Below, in pieces: positions 1 through 9,883 of a stretch of 64,000 bases of DNA. Under the pieces are notes generated by a model. It was not told the origin of the DNA. It ran no database searches and was given only the letters and a program-made list of their open reading frames with translations. Location of the stretch: positions 100,001 to 164,000 of the forward strand of contig JAFPUC010000008.1 in NCBI GenBank assembly GCA_017413255.1, read 5' to 3'. The stretch comes from Aeriscardovia sp. (lineage in GTDB: Bacteria > Actinomycetota > Actinomycetes > Actinomycetales > Bifidobacteriaceae). The first letter of the stretch is position 1. Each line of letters begins with the position of its first letter. A program made the translations under genes and the position numbers.

Positions 1-248
1 CCGCGATTGTTCCCCTCGGGTTCTGTCCTCTTTTCATCAGTCCCCCTCACGCCATCTGAATAATCATTTGCGAAATTGGTAAAAAGCTGCATGAAAAGGG
101 CGGTTAAAAGGCACAACAAGGCTTCTACATACCCTATGGGCCTGAAGGTTTTGCAATTTAAGCCTAAGTCTAAAAGAAAAGCTCCTATGACAGGGCAAAT
201 TCCAGCTGGGAGCGTGCGTAATCTAGCCCCCAAAAGCCATTTGCGCAT
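1..248 (-). CDS. menA: 1,4-dihydroxy-2-naphthoate polyprenyltransferase (MenA), N-terminal part, runs off the window
   Basis: An open frame starts at an ATG at 248 and runs to the window edge, giving 82 residues. The start carries the WLLGARLRTLPAG segment typical of MenA, followed by a membrane segment and then FANDYSDGVRGTD, which holds the NDxxD magnesium-prenyl-diphosphate motif of the UbiA superfamily. MenA joins a polyprenyl chain to 1,4-dihydroxy-2-naphthoate in menaquinone synthesis at the membrane. It begins 4 nt after the lysS stop, so the two are probably cotranscribed. The rest lies outside the window, so intactness cannot be judged. Another UbiA-family prenyltransferase is possible but the N-terminal motif favours MenA. 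Confidence 0.8.
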   Translation of the reverse strand, partial: MRKWLLGARLRTLPAGICPVIGAFLLDLGLNCKTFRPIGYVEALLCLLTALFMQLFTNFANDYSDGVRGTDEKRTEPEGNNR

Positions 249-252
249 TTTA

Positions 253-1893
253 TTACAGGGGTTTTACAAGGGGAAAAGTAATGGTATCGCGTATGGTAAG
301 GCCCGTCATGGCTATAAGGAGCCTATCGATCCCCATGCCCATTCCCCCCGCAGGAGGCATTCCATAGCTCATGGCCTCCAAAAAATCTTCATCTACAAGC
401 ATGGATTCTTCGTCGCCCATGTTAGCTTGCCTTGCCTGTTCAACCAGCCTCTTTCTTTGCACTACCGGATCGTTTAATTCGGAATAAGCCGTAGCCAATT
501 CAAATCCCCTGACATATAGATCCCACTTTTCCGTCACCCCCGGCCTGGAAGGGGAAGACTTAGTGAGAGGGGAGGTGTCGGTGGGGAAGTTTGCTACGAA
601 GGTAGGCTCCCAAAGCGTAGAAGGATCTTGGGTATAGAAGTTTTCCCAGATCTGCTCTACAAGCTTGCCGTGGTTGGTTACTGCCTCTTTTTCCAAGCCC
701 AGCTGATCGCAAATTTTAGAAAGTTTTTCTATGGAGGTTTGCGGAGTTATTTCCTCGCCCAGTTTTTCAGAGAGGGAGGAGTAAAGATCCATCCATTTCC
801 ACTTTCCTGCAAAGCTGTATTCGCTCCCATCCTTTAAAGTTACGGTTTCAGATCCGAATACATCTTCAGCCGCGCTCTTTATGAGGTATTCTGTCAACTC
901 CGCCATGCTCTTATAAGTTCCAAAGGCCTGATAGGCCTCCAGGGCAGTAAATTCCGGGGCGTGAGTGGCATCTATGCCTTCATTCCTGAAGTTTCTATTG
1001 ATCTCAAAAACTTTTTCCACTCCCCCAACAAGAAGCCTTTTCAAGAAGAGTTCGGGAGCGATCCTGAGATACAGATCCATATCCAAGGCATTCATATGGG
1101 TTACGAAAGGCTTAGCTGAAGCTCCTCCATGAATAGTTTGAAGGAGCGGAGTTTCCGCCTCCATATACCCTTTTTGAGCAAAGCGGGAGCGAAGGGAAGA
1201 AAGGGTTTTAGATCTTACCTCAAAGGTTCGCTTTTCCTCTTTGCCCACTATTAAAGCCACATATGGCTTTCGCGTGCGCTGCTCGTCGGTAAGTTCCTTA
1301 TGCATTACAGGAAGAGGGCGAAGGGCCTTGGAAGCCATCTTCCAGCTTTTGGCCATAATGCTTAACTCTCCGGTATTGGAATTTACTATTTCCCCCTCTG
1401 CGAACAAAAAGTCCCCAATATCGGCCATTTGTTTGAAGGAAGAAAGGGACTGCGCACCTACTTCTTTCTTGGAAATCATGATTTGAAGGGAATTAAATTC
1501 GCCGTCTTGAAGCTCTACAAAGCAAAGACCCCCGGCATTACGGATGAATACAGCCCTCCCCGCCACGCCTGCGTTTTGCCCGCTTTTCTCTCCCTTCTCC
1601 ATTTTTCCGGCCCATTTTTCGCGGATTTCTTTTATGGAGGAAGTTATGGGCAGTTCTACGGGATAAGGGTTAATCCCTTCATCAAGCATTTGGTCCCTTT
1701 TGGCAATTCTTACCAAGGTCTGCTCAGGGAAGGAAACTTGGCCGAAATCTTTCAGTCCCCGGGCGGAAATTTCTTCAACCCCTTCCCCCTCTTTTACCCA
1801 GCGGTCTACAGCTTCCTCTTCTTCCATCAGCTTTTCAGCTTTGTCCAAGGGAAGCAGTTGCGAAGCTGTGTTTTCTCTATTTTCTTCTGACAT
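253..1893 (-). CDS. lysS: Lysyl-tRNA synthetase, class II
   Basis: This 546-residue protein charges tRNA-Lys. It has an N-terminal extension of roughly 60 acidic residues, an OB-fold anticodon-binding domain (about 110-210), and a class II core with motif 2 around FEINRNFRNEGID and motif 3 GMGMGIDRL near the C terminus, ending FPLVKPL as in bacterial LysRS. A frame extends 14 codons further upstream, but the ATG at 1893 is preferred because TATACT lies exactly 7 nt upstream and there is no Shine-Dalgarno sequence, which suggests a leaderless message. The acidic extension is longer than in many bacterial LysRS; its role is unknown. menA follows 4 nt downstream. Confidence 0.95.
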   Translation of the reverse strand: MSEENRENTASQLLPLDKAEKLMEEEEAVDRWVKEGEGVEEISARGLKDFGQVSFPEQTLVRIAKRDQMLDEGINPYPVELPITSSIKEIREKWAGKMEKGEKSGQNAGVAGRAVFIRNAGGLCFVELQDGEFNSLQIMISKKEVGAQSLSSFKQMADIGDFLFAEGEIVNSNTGELSIMAKSWKMASKALRPLPVMHKELTDEQRTRKPYVALIVGKEEKRTFEVRSKTLSSLRSRFAQKGYMEAETPLLQTIHGGASAKPFVTHMNALDMDLYLRIAPELFLKRLLVGGVEKVFEINRNFRNEGIDATHAPEFTALEAYQAFGTYKSMAELTEYLIKSAAEDVFGSETVTLKDGSEYSFAGKWKWMDLYSSLSEKLGEEITPQTSIEKLSKICDQLGLEKEAVTNHGKLVEQIWENFYTQDPSTLWEPTFVANFPTDTSPLTKSSPSRPGVTEKWDLYVRGFELATAYSELNDPVVQRKRLVEQARQANMGDEESMLVDEDFLEAMSYGMPPAGGMGMGIDRLLIAMTGLTIRDTITFPLVKPL

Positions 1894-1900
1894 ACAATAC

Positions 1901-1906
1901 AGTATA
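1901..1906 (-). promoter_or_regulatory. Predicted -10 element of lysS (leaderless start)
   Basis: TATACT on the minus strand is separated from the lysS ATG by exactly 7 nt, so transcription is predicted to begin at or next to the A of the start codon. No convincing -35 box at 17 nt spacing was found. The same geometry is seen at five other genes in this window. Confidence 0.55.
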
Positions 1907-2001
1907 AAAAATAAGGCAGTCGGCAAGGTGGACATTCAAAGAAGAGTGTTTAAAGGAGACTAGAATAGCCTATGATAACGACGTTTTAGAAAGCAAGAGC
2001 G

Positions 2002-2649
2002 ATGGAACCGATCCTCTCTTCAAAAGGACGCTACAAGCGCATGATGGAAGAGACTATGACGCCTGCCAACATAGTCACGTATGTGCGAATTCTAATGGTG
2101 ATAGCCATCGTTATTTTGCTAGCATTTGCAGGGCCTGCCAAAAGTAACACCGAAAGGTGGGTTGCTGCGGCGCTGTTTATAATCGCCGCCAGCACCGATA
2201 AGGTAGACGGATACCTGGCCAGAAGCCGAAATCAGGTTACAACTTTGGGGAAGCTTCTCGACCCGGTGGCAGACAAACTCCTCATATGTTCCTGCCTCAT
2301 AGTCCTTTCCTGCTTTGGAACCTTATGGTGGTGGGTCACAATCCTGTTTCTCGTTAGGGAAGTGTGGATTACGATTCTTAGAATTTATGCCAAGAGAAGG
2401 TACGGCATAGTGGCTGCCGCCGACCTTTTGGGAAAGCTTAAAACCGTATTTGAATGCGTGGCCATAGGCATGATTCTTTCACCGCTATGGGCGATCCAAA
2501 GAATGCCTGAAATCTTGGCCATTTCGTATTACTACTTAATGATGGCCATCTTGGGAATTGCTTTAGGCCTTTGTTATGCTTCAGGAGTTAGTTATACGGT
2601 CTCCATTTTTTCGCAAATGAGGAAGGCTTCGCGTGCCTCTAGAAAATAA
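2002..2649 (+). CDS. pgsA: CDP-alcohol phosphatidyltransferase (phosphatidylglycerophosphate synthase type)
   Basis: This 215-residue integral membrane enzyme transfers a phosphatidyl group from CDP-diacylglycerol to an alcohol, most likely glycerol 3-phosphate. The family signature D-x2-DG-x2-AR-x8-G-x3-D-x3-D is complete, running from the DKVDG to the DPVAD segments at about residues 71-94. Several hydrophobic helices surround it. The start at 2002 has only a weak purine-rich leader; an internal ATG at 2041 or 2044 would match the usual family length better. It overlaps cinA by 17 nt. The pgsA-cinA-clgR-recA-recX neighbourhood is common in Actinobacteria. Confidence 0.9.
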   Translation: MEPILSSKGRYKRMMEETMTPANIVTYVRILMVIAIVILLAFAGPAKSNTERWVAAALFIIAASTDKVDGYLARSRNQVTTLGKLLDPVADKLLICSCLIVLSCFGTLWWWVTILFLVREVWITILRIYAKRRYGIVAAADLLGKLKTVFECVAIGMILSPLWAIQRMPEILAISYYYLMMAILGIALGLCYASGVSYTVSIFSQMRKASRASRK

Positions 2650-3136
2650 GGATGCTGAAAAAATCCTGGAAATATGCTACCGCCTAGGATGGCACATCGC
2701 TTGCGCAGAGAGCCTGACAGGCGGCCTTTTGGCGGATGCCTTCGTATCGGTTCCGGGGGCAAGCAAAAGCTTTGTGGGGTCACTGGTAATTTACAACTCT
2801 TTAGAAAAAGAAAAAATCTTGGGAGTTGATAAAAACATTATTGATAAAAAGGGAGCGGTGGAAGAAAAGGTAGCTCTCCAAATGGCCAAGGGCGCTGGGC
2901 GTATCTTCTCCTCTTCCGCCCCCCTTCTTCTTCTTTCCACTACCGGAGTAGCGGGCCCTTCTTCAGACGGCTTTAAGCCCGTTGGAACGGTTTGCTGTGC
3001 TGTCGTTTCCCCCGCCCGCTCTCCCCTTCTTCAAACCTTTCACTTTTCCGGAAGGAGAGAAGAAATAAGAAAGTCTACAATTTCTGCGATTCTTAGATCG
3101 ACTTTAGGTATTCTTTTGCATTTGCCGTTGAAATAA
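2633..3136 (+). CDS. cinA: CinA C-terminal domain protein (NMN amidohydrolase type)
   Basis: The 167-residue protein corresponds to the stand-alone CinA C-terminal (PncC) domain, which deamidates nicotinamide mononucleotide in NAD salvage. The AESLTGGLLAD motif (about residues 24-34) and the GVAGP motif (about 105-109) are clear. The N-terminal COG1058 domain of full-length CinA is absent, as in many actinobacterial homologues. It begins with GTG inside the end of pgsA, so translation is probably coupled. Confidence 0.9.
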   Translation: MPLENKDAEKILEICYRLGWHIACAESLTGGLLADAFVSVPGASKSFVGSLVIYNSLEKEKILGVDKNIIDKKGAVEEKVALQMAKGAGRIFSSSAPLLLLSTTGVAGPSSDGFKPVGTVCCAVVSPARSPLLQTFHFSGRREEIRKSTISAILRSTLGILLHLPLK

Positions 3137-3214
3137 TTACCGAGTGATAAATGTTTAAGAATAAAAAATTCGACCCGTCTTTGACGGAAGTATTTTTAGG
3201 CTGAAAGGAGAGTA

Positions 3215-3697
3215 ATGGCTAATTTACCCGAACAGGAAGCTTCTCCCTTGACTCCCTCTCAAGCTACTGCTGTCAGGCTGTATAGAAAACAGCTTGATCT
3301 AGCTCAGCAGCTCAGAAGGCAATATGAGGAGAGAAAATCTCTTGCCGGTCGAGAGTCTATGAGGCCTATGCAGAAGCGTCTGATGAGAAGTTCCGCCAAT
3401 GGTGCGGCAATAGGAAACGGAATACTATTCCGCGAAGTCCTCGGGGAGGTTATCCGTTCCCTGCGCACGGAAAGAAAGGAAACGCTGCACGACATAGCTG
3501 AAAAAACCGGAGTATCTTTGGGGTACCTCTCCGAAGTGGAAAGGGGCAAAAAGGAAGCGAGCAGCGAAGTGATGGAATCTATTTCCCTGGCGCTGGGCCT
3601 CAGGCTTAGCGACACTTTAAGGCTCGTGGCCACGGCGTTGGATCTCAATGAAACCGATAGGCGCGAGGTTCTGAAGAGCGGGATGCTGCGTAAGTAA
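3215..3697 (+). CDS. clgR: ClgR-type XRE family transcriptional regulator
   Basis: The 160-residue protein carries an XRE helix-turn-helix at about residues 75-135, with the LGYLSEVERGKKEASSE segment that is diagnostic of ClgR, the actinobacterial activator of clp protease and stress genes. An unusual N-terminal extension of about 65 basic residues precedes it. A good Shine-Dalgarno (GAAAGGAG) lies just before the ATG. Position beside cinA and upstream of recA matches the mycobacterial and corynebacterial arrangement. No ClgR-binding site was recognised with confidence near clpB in this window. Confidence 0.85.
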   Translation: MANLPEQEASPLTPSQATAVRLYRKQLDLAQQLRRQYEERKSLAGRESMRPMQKRLMRSSANGAAIGNGILFREVLGEVIRSLRTERKETLHDIAEKTGVSLGYLSEVERGKKEASSEVMESISLALGLRLSDTLRLVATALDLNETDRREVLKSGMLRK

Positions 3698-3772
3698 TCT
3701 GTTTCTTTCGCATGCTAAAATTAACTCTCAAATAATTTTTGGCAGAGTATTTTCTAGACTTCAGGAAGTTTT

Positions 3773-4813
3773 ATGCCCTCTAAAGAAAAAGACGAAGAGA
3801 CAGAAAAAGAAATGGGAGCGCGTTCCCAACAGGCGGCCGCTCTAAATAATGCGCTAAGTCAAGTAGAAAAGAGTTTCGGGAAGGGAGCTGTGATGCGGCT
3901 GGGAGACAGGCCTCAGTTGGATGTAAAAGCCATCTCCACAGGTTCTCTTCCCCTGGATCTCGCTCTTGGAGTGGGAGGGCTGCCCCGAGGTAGAGTGGTA
4001 GAGATTTACGGCCCCGAATCTTCCGGAAAAACCACCCTCGCCCTGGAAGCTATTGCCAACGCGCAAAAAGCCGGGGGCCAGGCGGCATTTATCGATGCGG
4101 AGCATGCAATAGACCCCGAATACGCAAGAAATCTCGGAGTAGATATTGATTCTCTCGTTGTCGCCCAGCCTGACTCAGGAGAGCAGGCTTTAGATATTGC
4201 CGACATGCTGATAAGAAGTGGCGCCCTTGACATCATAGTCATAGATTCGGTAGCAGCCCTCGTCCCCAAGGCGGAAATCGATGGAGACATGGGAGACAGC
4301 CATGTAGGACTTCAGGCCAGGCTCATGAGCCAAGCCCTCCGAAAGCTCACATCAGTTTTGGATAAAACCGGAACTACTGCTATTTTCATAAATCAGCTGC
4401 GCGAAAAGATAGGCGTAATGTTTGGAAATCCTGAGACCACCACGGGGGGGAATGCCTTAAAGTACTACTCTTCAGTGAGACTCGACATCCGAAGGATTGA
4501 AACACTAAAAAACAGCTCCGGAAATCCGATGGGAAACAGGGTAAGGGTGAAAGTGGCAAAAAACAAGGTAGCCCCGCCCTTTAGAACTGCAGAGTTCGAT
4601 ATCCTCTATGGAAAAGGAATCTCTCAGGAGGGATCGGTTTTGGACATGGGAGTAGAAAAGGGAATTGTCACCAAGTCCGGCTCGTGGTTCACCTACCAAG
4701 GCCAGCAGCTGGGCCAGGGCAAGGAAAACGCCCGATCTTTTTTGGAAAGCCATAAGGAACTTACTTCCCAAATAGAAGAGGAAATAAAAGCGAGCTTCGA
4801 AGTGTCGCAATGA
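3773..4813 (+). CDS. recA: Recombinase RecA
   Basis: RecA (346 residues) forms the nucleoprotein filament for homologous recombination and SOS signalling. The Walker A sequence GPESSGKTT is at about residues 83-91, the Walker B segment [13 protein letters not shown] follows, and the [14 protein letters not shown] and [10 protein letters not shown] segments of the DNA-binding core are intact. The C-terminal acidic tail is short. The leader has AGGAAG 5-6 nt before the ATG. The stop overlaps the recX start by 4 nt (ATGA). No clear LexA box was seen upstream by eye. Confidence 0.98.
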   Translation: MPSKEKDEETEKEMGARSQQAAALNNALSQVEKSFGKGAVMRLGDRPQLDVKAISTGSLPLDLALGVGGLPRGRVVEIYGPESSGKTTLALEAIANAQKAGGQAAFIDAEHAIDPEYARNLGVDIDSLVVAQPDSGEQALDIADMLIRSGALDIIVIDSVAALVPKAEIDGDMGDSHVGLQARLMSQALRKLTSVLDKTGTTAIFINQLREKIGVMFGNPETTTGGNALKYYSSVRLDIRRIETLKNSSGNPMGNRVRVKVAKNKVAPPFRTAEFDILYGKGISQEGSVLDMGVEKGIVTKSGSWFTYQGQQLGQGKENARSFLESHKELTSQIEEEIKASFEVSQ

Positions 4814-5331
4814 TAGACAGCTCGCAATTTCTTAAAGATCACGCCCCTAAATTTCCGAAGGCATCTCCAAAAAATGAACCCTCCCTCCGTTCAGAGGCCT
4901 ATAAGTTTGCCCTAAGATCCCTTTCGGCGGCCGGGGCGAGTGAAAAACGGCTTAAAGAGAGGATGAAAAGGAAGGGATTTTCGCAAGAAGAGGCGGAAAA
5001 CTCCGTGCAAAGCCTAAAAGCCATGGGCTTCTTAAATGATAAAGACCTGGCAAGGCAGATTGTCCAAAAGTCTACAAGGGCTATGGAGGGAGAATCTCTT
5101 ATACGCCTCAGGCTTTTAAAGGCTGGAATCGGCGAAGAAGATGCAATGAAAGCCATAGAGGAAGGCAGGGGGGAAATAGAAGAGGGAGAGGAGAGGTTCT
5201 CCCTGTTTTTAAAGGAAGAATCCGGATCCGATTTTCAAAAGGCTCTAAAGCTTTGCAAGAAAAAAGGCCAGCCTTTGAGGCTGGCCATGAAGATTGGGGC
5301 TTCCTATACCCCGGGTTCTGTCACGCCTTGA
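4810..5331 (+). CDS. recX: Regulatory protein RecX
   Basis: RecX (173 residues) modulates RecA filaments. The tandem three-helix repeats are visible, with the typical motif [14 protein letters not shown] at about residues 73-86. The ATG overlaps the recA stop. The final 12 or so codons lie antisense to the 3' end of RNase P RNA, and about 40 nt earlier the coding sequence contains a perfect 8-bp hairpin that acts, on the other strand, as the RNase P RNA terminator. The codons [12 protein letters not shown] are therefore constrained by RNA structure on the opposite strand, and the C-terminal tail is likely not part of the conserved fold. Confidence 0.9.
   Translation: MIDSSQFLKDHAPKFPKASPKNEPSLRSEAYKFALRSLSAAGASEKRLKERMKRKGFSQEEAENSVQSLKAMGFLNDKDLARQIVQKSTRAMEGESLIRLRLLKAGIGEEDAMKAIEEGRGEIEEGEERFSLFLKEESGSDFQKALKLCKKKGQPLRLAMKIGASYTPGSVTP
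5260..5286 (-). terminator. Intrinsic terminator of RNase P RNA, embedded in recX
   Basis: A perfect stem GGCCAGCC / GGCTGGCC with a 5-nt loop occupies 5266-5286. On the minus strand it is followed by six T residues (5260-5265). It starts about 10 nt after the predicted RNase P RNA 3' end and lies wholly inside recX on the other strand. Confidence 0.85.
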
Positions 5332-5642
5332 AACGAGGCGCGGGTGGCTATCCATCTAGTTTGCCTGTTGCCAGGCAAATCAAGCGATCTACCCGGATGC
5401 GAAGCGAGCAACTTCAATGCATCCTACTTGATCTTGCTCCCGATGAGGTTTGCCTGCGGCCTTTGTTACCAAAGTGTCCGGTGGTCTCTTACACCGCCTT
5501 TTCGCCCTTACCCCCGACAGGGGGCGGTATGTTTTCTGTTGCGCTTTCTCTCAGGTTTCCCTGGGCGGGCGTTACCCGCCATCGCGCTCTATGGAGCCCG
5601 GAAGTTCCTCGTGGGTCTATCCACGCAGCCACCCGGAAGCCC
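5296..5642 (-). ncRNA. rnpB: RNase P RNA (class A)
   Basis: Read on the minus strand, the sequence holds the universally conserved RNase P RNA blocks: GAGGAACTTCCGGGCTCC near the 5' end, GCGCAACAGAAA, the AGAGACCACCG region, GGATAGCC, and ACAGAACCCGGGGTATAGG near the 3' end. The ends were placed by the P1 helix GGGCTTCC (5635-5642) pairing with GGAAGCCC (5296-5304), giving about 347 nt. This is the catalytic RNA that matures tRNA 5' ends. It is convergent with recX and overlaps its last 36 nt. A weak -10-like GATACT lies about 15 nt upstream of the 5' end; no firm -35 was found. Confidence 0.95.
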
Positions 5643-5714
5643 TTAAATCCATAGTATCAAATAACGTCTTTGTATGAGAAACTTAAAGTAAAGGAACAGG
5701 ATTGGTGAAGGCGT

Positions 5715-5972
5715 GTGAAGAGGGAAGTTAGGAGCAGGCAAGATCCGGTTTCCGAAAGATTTAAAGAAGGAATCGGTAGGAAACTGGTAGCAGCCAAATC
5801 CGCTTTCAATGCGCAAAGAAATGCACTAGAAACTGCCCAATCTGACCTGTTTGAAAGAGCCTGTAATCAGAAAACAGGAAGCAGCCGCATAAAAGGAGCG
5901 CAAGGCATAAGCGGTCTTAAGAATGCTGTTTATAAAATGGATTCTTTAGGCCGTGGCTTTTCTTGTTTGTAG
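5715..5972 (+). CDS. Small basic hypothetical protein
   Basis: An 85-residue frame starts with GTG at 5715 between the rnpB promoter and secA. It is rich in Lys, Arg, Ala and Gln, and residues 25-48 could form a helix or short coiled coil. No signal peptide, membrane segment or family was recognised. The ribosome binding site is weak. In relatives secA is often preceded by the hibernation factor gene hpf, but this sequence does not resemble it. It may be a spurious frame: the 440 nt between rnpB and secA otherwise show only scattered short frames. Confidence 0.3.
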   Translation: MKREVRSRQDPVSERFKEGIGRKLVAAKSAFNAQRNALETAQSDLFERACNQKTGSSRIKGAQGISGLKNAVYKMDSLGRGFSCL

Positions 5973-6083
5973 ATGGAAAACGGCCACCGTCAACGTTTGG
6001 GAGGCATGCCAAAATCTGACGGGCGCCAGATGGAAAACAACCAAATCTTATAGGCATGGAAATATGAAAAGGAGTGCTCAGCC

Positions 6084-8906
6084 GTGGTATCCGTGCTCGG
6101 AAAAATGCTCAGGATGGGAGAGGGCCGCCAACTTAAAAAGCTCTCGAATATCGCCCAGGCGGTAAACAACCTAGCCGATGAGACCAAAGCCCTGAGCGAT
6201 GAAGAGCTCAAAGCCAAAACTGTGGAATTTAAAGATAGGTTAGAGCGCAAAGAGAGCCTAGATTCCCTTTTGCCCGAAGCTTTTGCCGTATGCAGGGAAG
6301 CTTCCGACAGGGTCTTGGGCCTTAGGCCCTTTGACGTACAGCTCATGGGCGGGGCGGCCCTTCACTTCGGAAATATCGCCGAAATGAAGACGGGGGAGGG
6401 AAAAACCCTTGTAGCCTCTTTAGCCAGTTACTTGAACGGACTGACGGGAGAGGGCGTGCACGTAGTTACGGTGAATGACTACCTTGCAAGTTATCAGTCT
6501 GAACTTATAGGAAGGGTCCATAAGTTTTTGGGCCTTTCGGTGGGGTGCATTTTAACTGAGCAAACCCCGTCGGTCAGGGCAAAGCAGTACCAGGCAGATA
6601 TCACCTACGGCACTAATAACGAATTTGGCTTCGACTACCTTAGAGACAACATGACGTGGAATAAAGAAGATCTTGTGCAGAGGGGGCACAACTTCGCCAT
6701 AGTAGATGAGGTAGATTCCATTCTCATAGACGAAGCCCGCACCCCTCTGATAATTTCAGGGCCTTCCGAAGGGGATGTCACTCGCTGGTATGCCCAGTTC
6801 GCCAAGCTGGTTCCCAACCTCTTAAGAGATCAGGATTACGAAGTAGACGAAAAGAAAAAAGTAGTGGGAATCCTGGAGTCCGGGATCGAAAAGGTAGAAG
6901 ACTACCTGGGCATAGACAATCTCTACGAGCCCTCCAATACGGCCCTTATAAGCTACTTAAACAACGCTATAAAAGCCAAGGAGCTGTTTATAAGGGATAA
7001 AGACTATGTGGTAAGAGGCGGAGAGGTTCTCATAATAGATGAGCACACGGGCAGGATTTTGCCGGGAAGGCGCTATAACGAGGGCCTTCACCAGGCTTTG
7101 GAAGCCAAGGAACACGTAAAAGTCCAAGCCGAAAACCAGACTTTTGCCACCATTACCCTGCAAAACTACTTCAGGATGTATAAGAAACTTTCCGGAATGA
7201 CGGGAACCGCAGAAACCGAAGCTGCAGAGTTTATGAACACTTACAAACTTGGCGTCATCCCCATTCCGACCAACAAACCCGTGATAAGAAAAGATCAAAA
7301 CGATCTAATCTTTAGGACTAAAAGGGAGAAGCTGAGTGCGATCGTAAGAGACGTGGCGGAGCACTATGAAAAGGGGCAGCCGGTGCTGCTCGGCACTGCC
7401 TCCGTAGAATCTTCCGAAGTCCTTTCTTCACTTTTGGATGCCGCTGGAATTCCCCACACTGTTTTAAACGCCAAGCAGCATGAAAAAGAAGCTGCCGTAG
7501 TTGCCGTCGCCGGCAGAAAAGGCATGGTCACGGTAGCTACCAATATGGCAGGCAGGGGCACTGACATAATGCTTGGGGGGAATGTGGAATTTCTCACCGA
7601 CAAAGCCCTCAAAGATCAGGGTTACTCTGCAGAAGATACTCCCGAAGAGTACGAGAAGCTGTGGGGCCCGACCTTGGAAAAAGTGAAAGAAGAAGTTAAG
7701 AAGGAGCATGACGAAGTCGTGGCTCTGGGGGGCCTTTATGTTTTAGGCACCGAGAGGCATGAATCTAGGCGCATAGACGACCAGCTGAGAGGAAGAAGCG
7801 GAAGGCAGGGCGACCCCGGAGAATCTAGATTCTACTTGTCTTTGGAAGACGACCTCATGCGCCTGTTTAACACCCAGCTCGTGGCCCGCGTCATGGCAAA
7901 AGGGATGTCGGAAGGAGAGCCCATTACCGCCAAACAGGTGAGCCGAGGGGTATACAACGCGCAAAGGGCCGTAGAATCTAGGAACTTTGAGATTAGAAAA
8001 AATGTCCTTGAATATGACGACGTCATGAACAAGCAAAGGGAAATCATCTACGCCGAGCGTGGAAATCTGGTGGATAAGGACGCCGGAGAGAGCATCAGAA
8101 CGTTTGCAGAAGAAGTGTGTAAAGCCTACGTTTCTTCAGCTTTTCAGGGCAGGCAGAAGGTGGAGTTGTGGAACTTAGATTCGCTTTGGGAAGCGCTTTC
8201 CAACCTCTATCCTCTTTCTTTAGATGAGCAAGAAGAAAAAGAGGCTATTTCAAAGCTCTCCCCCTCTGCCGCTCTAAAGAAGCTTTCAGATGACGTCTCT
8301 TCCGACGTTCTTTCCCAATTTGACGAAAAGAGGGAAAAAATCGGAGAAGAGGCGACATTAGACCTCGAAAAGAAAATAGTCCTCACCGTAATAGACAAAA
8401 AGTGGAGAGAGCACCTCTATGAGATGGACTATCTAAAAGACGGCATAGGCCTTAGGGGAATAGGCCAAAGAGACCCCCTCGTCGAATACCAGAGGGAAGG
8501 CTACCAGATGTACTCCTCCATGGTGGAGGCCATAAAGGAAGAATGCGTCCACCTCTTCTTTGCGATAAAGCCTGCGCAAATAAAGGAAGTTGTAAACGCC
8601 CAGGTTCAGGAAGATAAAGAAGCCCAAGAGGAAGTAAGAGAAGAAGACAGCGCCCTTGAAAGGGAGGAAAAAGCCCAAGAGGGAGAAGAAGAAGTAAAGG
8701 GAAGCGTGGAAGCAAAACTTGCCCCTATAACGCACGAAGACAAAAAGCTGCCTTTGTCAGTTAGGGTAAAAAACGCTTCCGGCGCCCTTACCCCTTGGTC
8801 TGACGGACGCACCTTCCCCGGGACCCCCAAAAACGACCCGTGCCCGTGCGGATCGGGAAGGAAGTACAAGATGTGCCATGGACAAAATGAGGGTAAAGAA
8901 ATCTGA
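6084..8906 (+). CDS. secA: Preprotein translocase motor SecA
   Basis: SecA (940 residues) is the ATPase that drives Sec-dependent export. The N terminus ([17 protein letters not shown]), the Walker A GEGKT with preceding MKT, the [25 protein letters not shown]-type segment, and the [13 protein letters not shown] and [11 protein letters not shown] motifs of the second helicase domain are all present. An acidic linker (about 835-890) leads to the zinc-binding SEC-C motif [14 protein letters not shown] at the C terminus. The GTG start at 6084 has AAAAGGAG 9 nt upstream. It is the general housekeeping SecA rather than an accessory SecA2, judging by length and the zinc motif. Confidence 0.97.
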   Translation: MVSVLGKMLRMGEGRQLKKLSNIAQAVNNLADETKALSDEELKAKTVEFKDRLERKESLDSLLPEAFAVCREASDRVLGLRPFDVQLMGGAALHFGNIAEMKTGEGKTLVASLASYLNGLTGEGVHVVTVNDYLASYQSELIGRVHKFLGLSVGCILTEQTPSVRAKQYQADITYGTNNEFGFDYLRDNMTWNKEDLVQRGHNFAIVDEVDSILIDEARTPLIISGPSEGDVTRWYAQFAKLVPNLLRDQDYEVDEKKKVVGILESGIEKVEDYLGIDNLYEPSNTALISYLNNAIKAKELFIRDKDYVVRGGEVLIIDEHTGRILPGRRYNEGLHQALEAKEHVKVQAENQTFATITLQNYFRMYKKLSGMTGTAETEAAEFMNTYKLGVIPIPTNKPVIRKDQNDLIFRTKREKLSAIVRDVAEHYEKGQPVLLGTASVESSEVLSSLLDAAGIPHTVLNAKQHEKEAAVVAVAGRKGMVTVATNMAGRGTDIMLGGNVEFLTDKALKDQGYSAEDTPEEYEKLWGPTLEKVKEEVKKEHDEVVALGGLYVLGTERHESRRIDDQLRGRSGRQGDPGESRFYLSLEDDLMRLFNTQLVARVMAKGMSEGEPITAKQVSRGVYNAQRAVESRNFEIRKNVLEYDDVMNKQREIIYAERGNLVDKDAGESIRTFAEEVCKAYVSSAFQGRQKVELWNLDSLWEALSNLYPLSLDEQEEKEAISKLSPSAALKKLSDDVSSDVLSQFDEKREKIGEEATLDLEKKIVLTVIDKKWREHLYEMDYLKDGIGLRGIGQRDPLVEYQREGYQMYSSMVEAIKEECVHLFFAIKPAQIKEVVNAQVQEDKEAQEEVREEDSALEREEKAQEGEEEVKGSVEAKLAPITHEDKKLPLSVRVKNASGALTPWSDGRTFPGTPKNDPCPCGSGRKYKMCHGQNEGKEI

Positions 8907-8932
8907 GGTCAAAAAGTGTAAACTTTTTGCTT

Positions 8933-9880
8933 ATGGTAAATATTTTTGCCCTTGATATAGGCGGTACGAAGATCGCCTGCGGCATATATGATGAGAACTT
9001 AAACCTGATCCGAGAATGGAAAGTTCCCACAGGTAAGGGCCTGTCGGATATAGAAGGAGCCGTATTAAAGTCGTGCAGAAGGGCGTGTGAGGAGGTAGAA
9101 ATAGCTGCAGTCGGAATCAGCGCTGCTGGTAATATAAAGCCTGATCGCAGGACGATAGCCTTTTCTACCAACATACCTTGCTGGATAGACTACCCCCTTG
9201 CCGAAATTATCGAGGACGAATTTAGGATTCCCGTAATCATTGAAAATGATGCAAATGCCGCCGGCTGGGCAGAATTTGCCCGTGGCAGCGGGCAAGGAAG
9301 CTGCAACATGGTAATGGTCACCCTTGGCACCGGCATGGGTGGGGCCTTAGTGCTCAATAAAGAGCTTTACCGCGGCAGCTTTGGAATGGCGGGAGAAATA
9401 GGACACCTTCCCATGGTCTCCTCCGGCCTTCCGTGCGGGTGCGGGTTATTCGGATGCGCCGAAAAGTATGCCAGCGGCACCGCGCTTGAAACTCTGGCAA
9501 AGCAGGCGGTAAGAAGAGATCCCGATGCAGGAGTCAAACTTTTAGAGATGGCGGGAGGAGATCCTGAAAAGATAACGGGATCTACCGTCTTTGCTGCAGC
9601 CGAAGCCGGAGATAAACTCAGCCTAAGCATTTTCAAAGAGACGGGAGCATGGCTTGGAAAGACCCTGGCAGCCATCAGCGCCGTGCTGGATCCCGACACT
9701 TACGTGCTGGGCGGATCGGCCGCTACCCCCCTCTTGCTTTCACAAGCCCGTCTTTCTTACCCCGAGTTCCTCCAGGCTTCTTCTTTCAGGCCCCACGCCG
9801 AAATCAAGTTGGCAAAATTCAGTGGGGATGCGGGCCTTATAGGAGCGGCCGATCTGGCACTTAGAAAGGTTAAAGAGTAA
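8933..9880 (+). CDS. ROK family sugar kinase (glucokinase-like)
   Basis: The 315-residue protein is a ROK family kinase, probably phosphorylating glucose or a related hexose. The phosphate-binding ALDIGGTKIACG is at the N terminus, ENDANAAGWAEF carries the catalytic Asp, and the zinc-binding CGCGLFGCAEKYASG motif is intact. An ATG at 8933 is chosen over a TTG two codons earlier. TAAACT lies 8 nt upstream, possibly a leaderless start, and a weak AT-rich inverted repeat (8911-8928) covers it. It sits 26 nt after secA and 3 nt before the bile salt hydrolase gene, so the latter two form an operon. Substrate is not decided by sequence. Confidence 0.88.
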   Translation: MVNIFALDIGGTKIACGIYDENLNLIREWKVPTGKGLSDIEGAVLKSCRRACEEVEIAAVGISAAGNIKPDRRTIAFSTNIPCWIDYPLAEIIEDEFRIPVIIENDANAAGWAEFARGSGQGSCNMVMVTLGTGMGGALVLNKELYRGSFGMAGEIGHLPMVSSGLPCGCGLFGCAEKYASGTALETLAKQAVRRDPDAGVKLLEMAGGDPEKITGSTVFAAAEAGDKLSLSIFKETGAWLGKTLAAISAVLDPDTYVLGGSAATPLLLSQARLSYPEFLQASSFRPHAEIKLAKFSGDAGLIGAADLALRKVKE

Positions 9881-9883
9881 GAA

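Noticed and set aside
76..477. A 133-codon plus-strand frame at the left edge
   Set aside because: It is antisense to menA and lysS, both of which have clear family motifs.
5877..5886. AGGAAGCAGC, the loop motif of SRP RNA
   Set aside because: The matching upstream GGTCAGG segment and helix 8 pairing are missing, so it is not an ffs gene.
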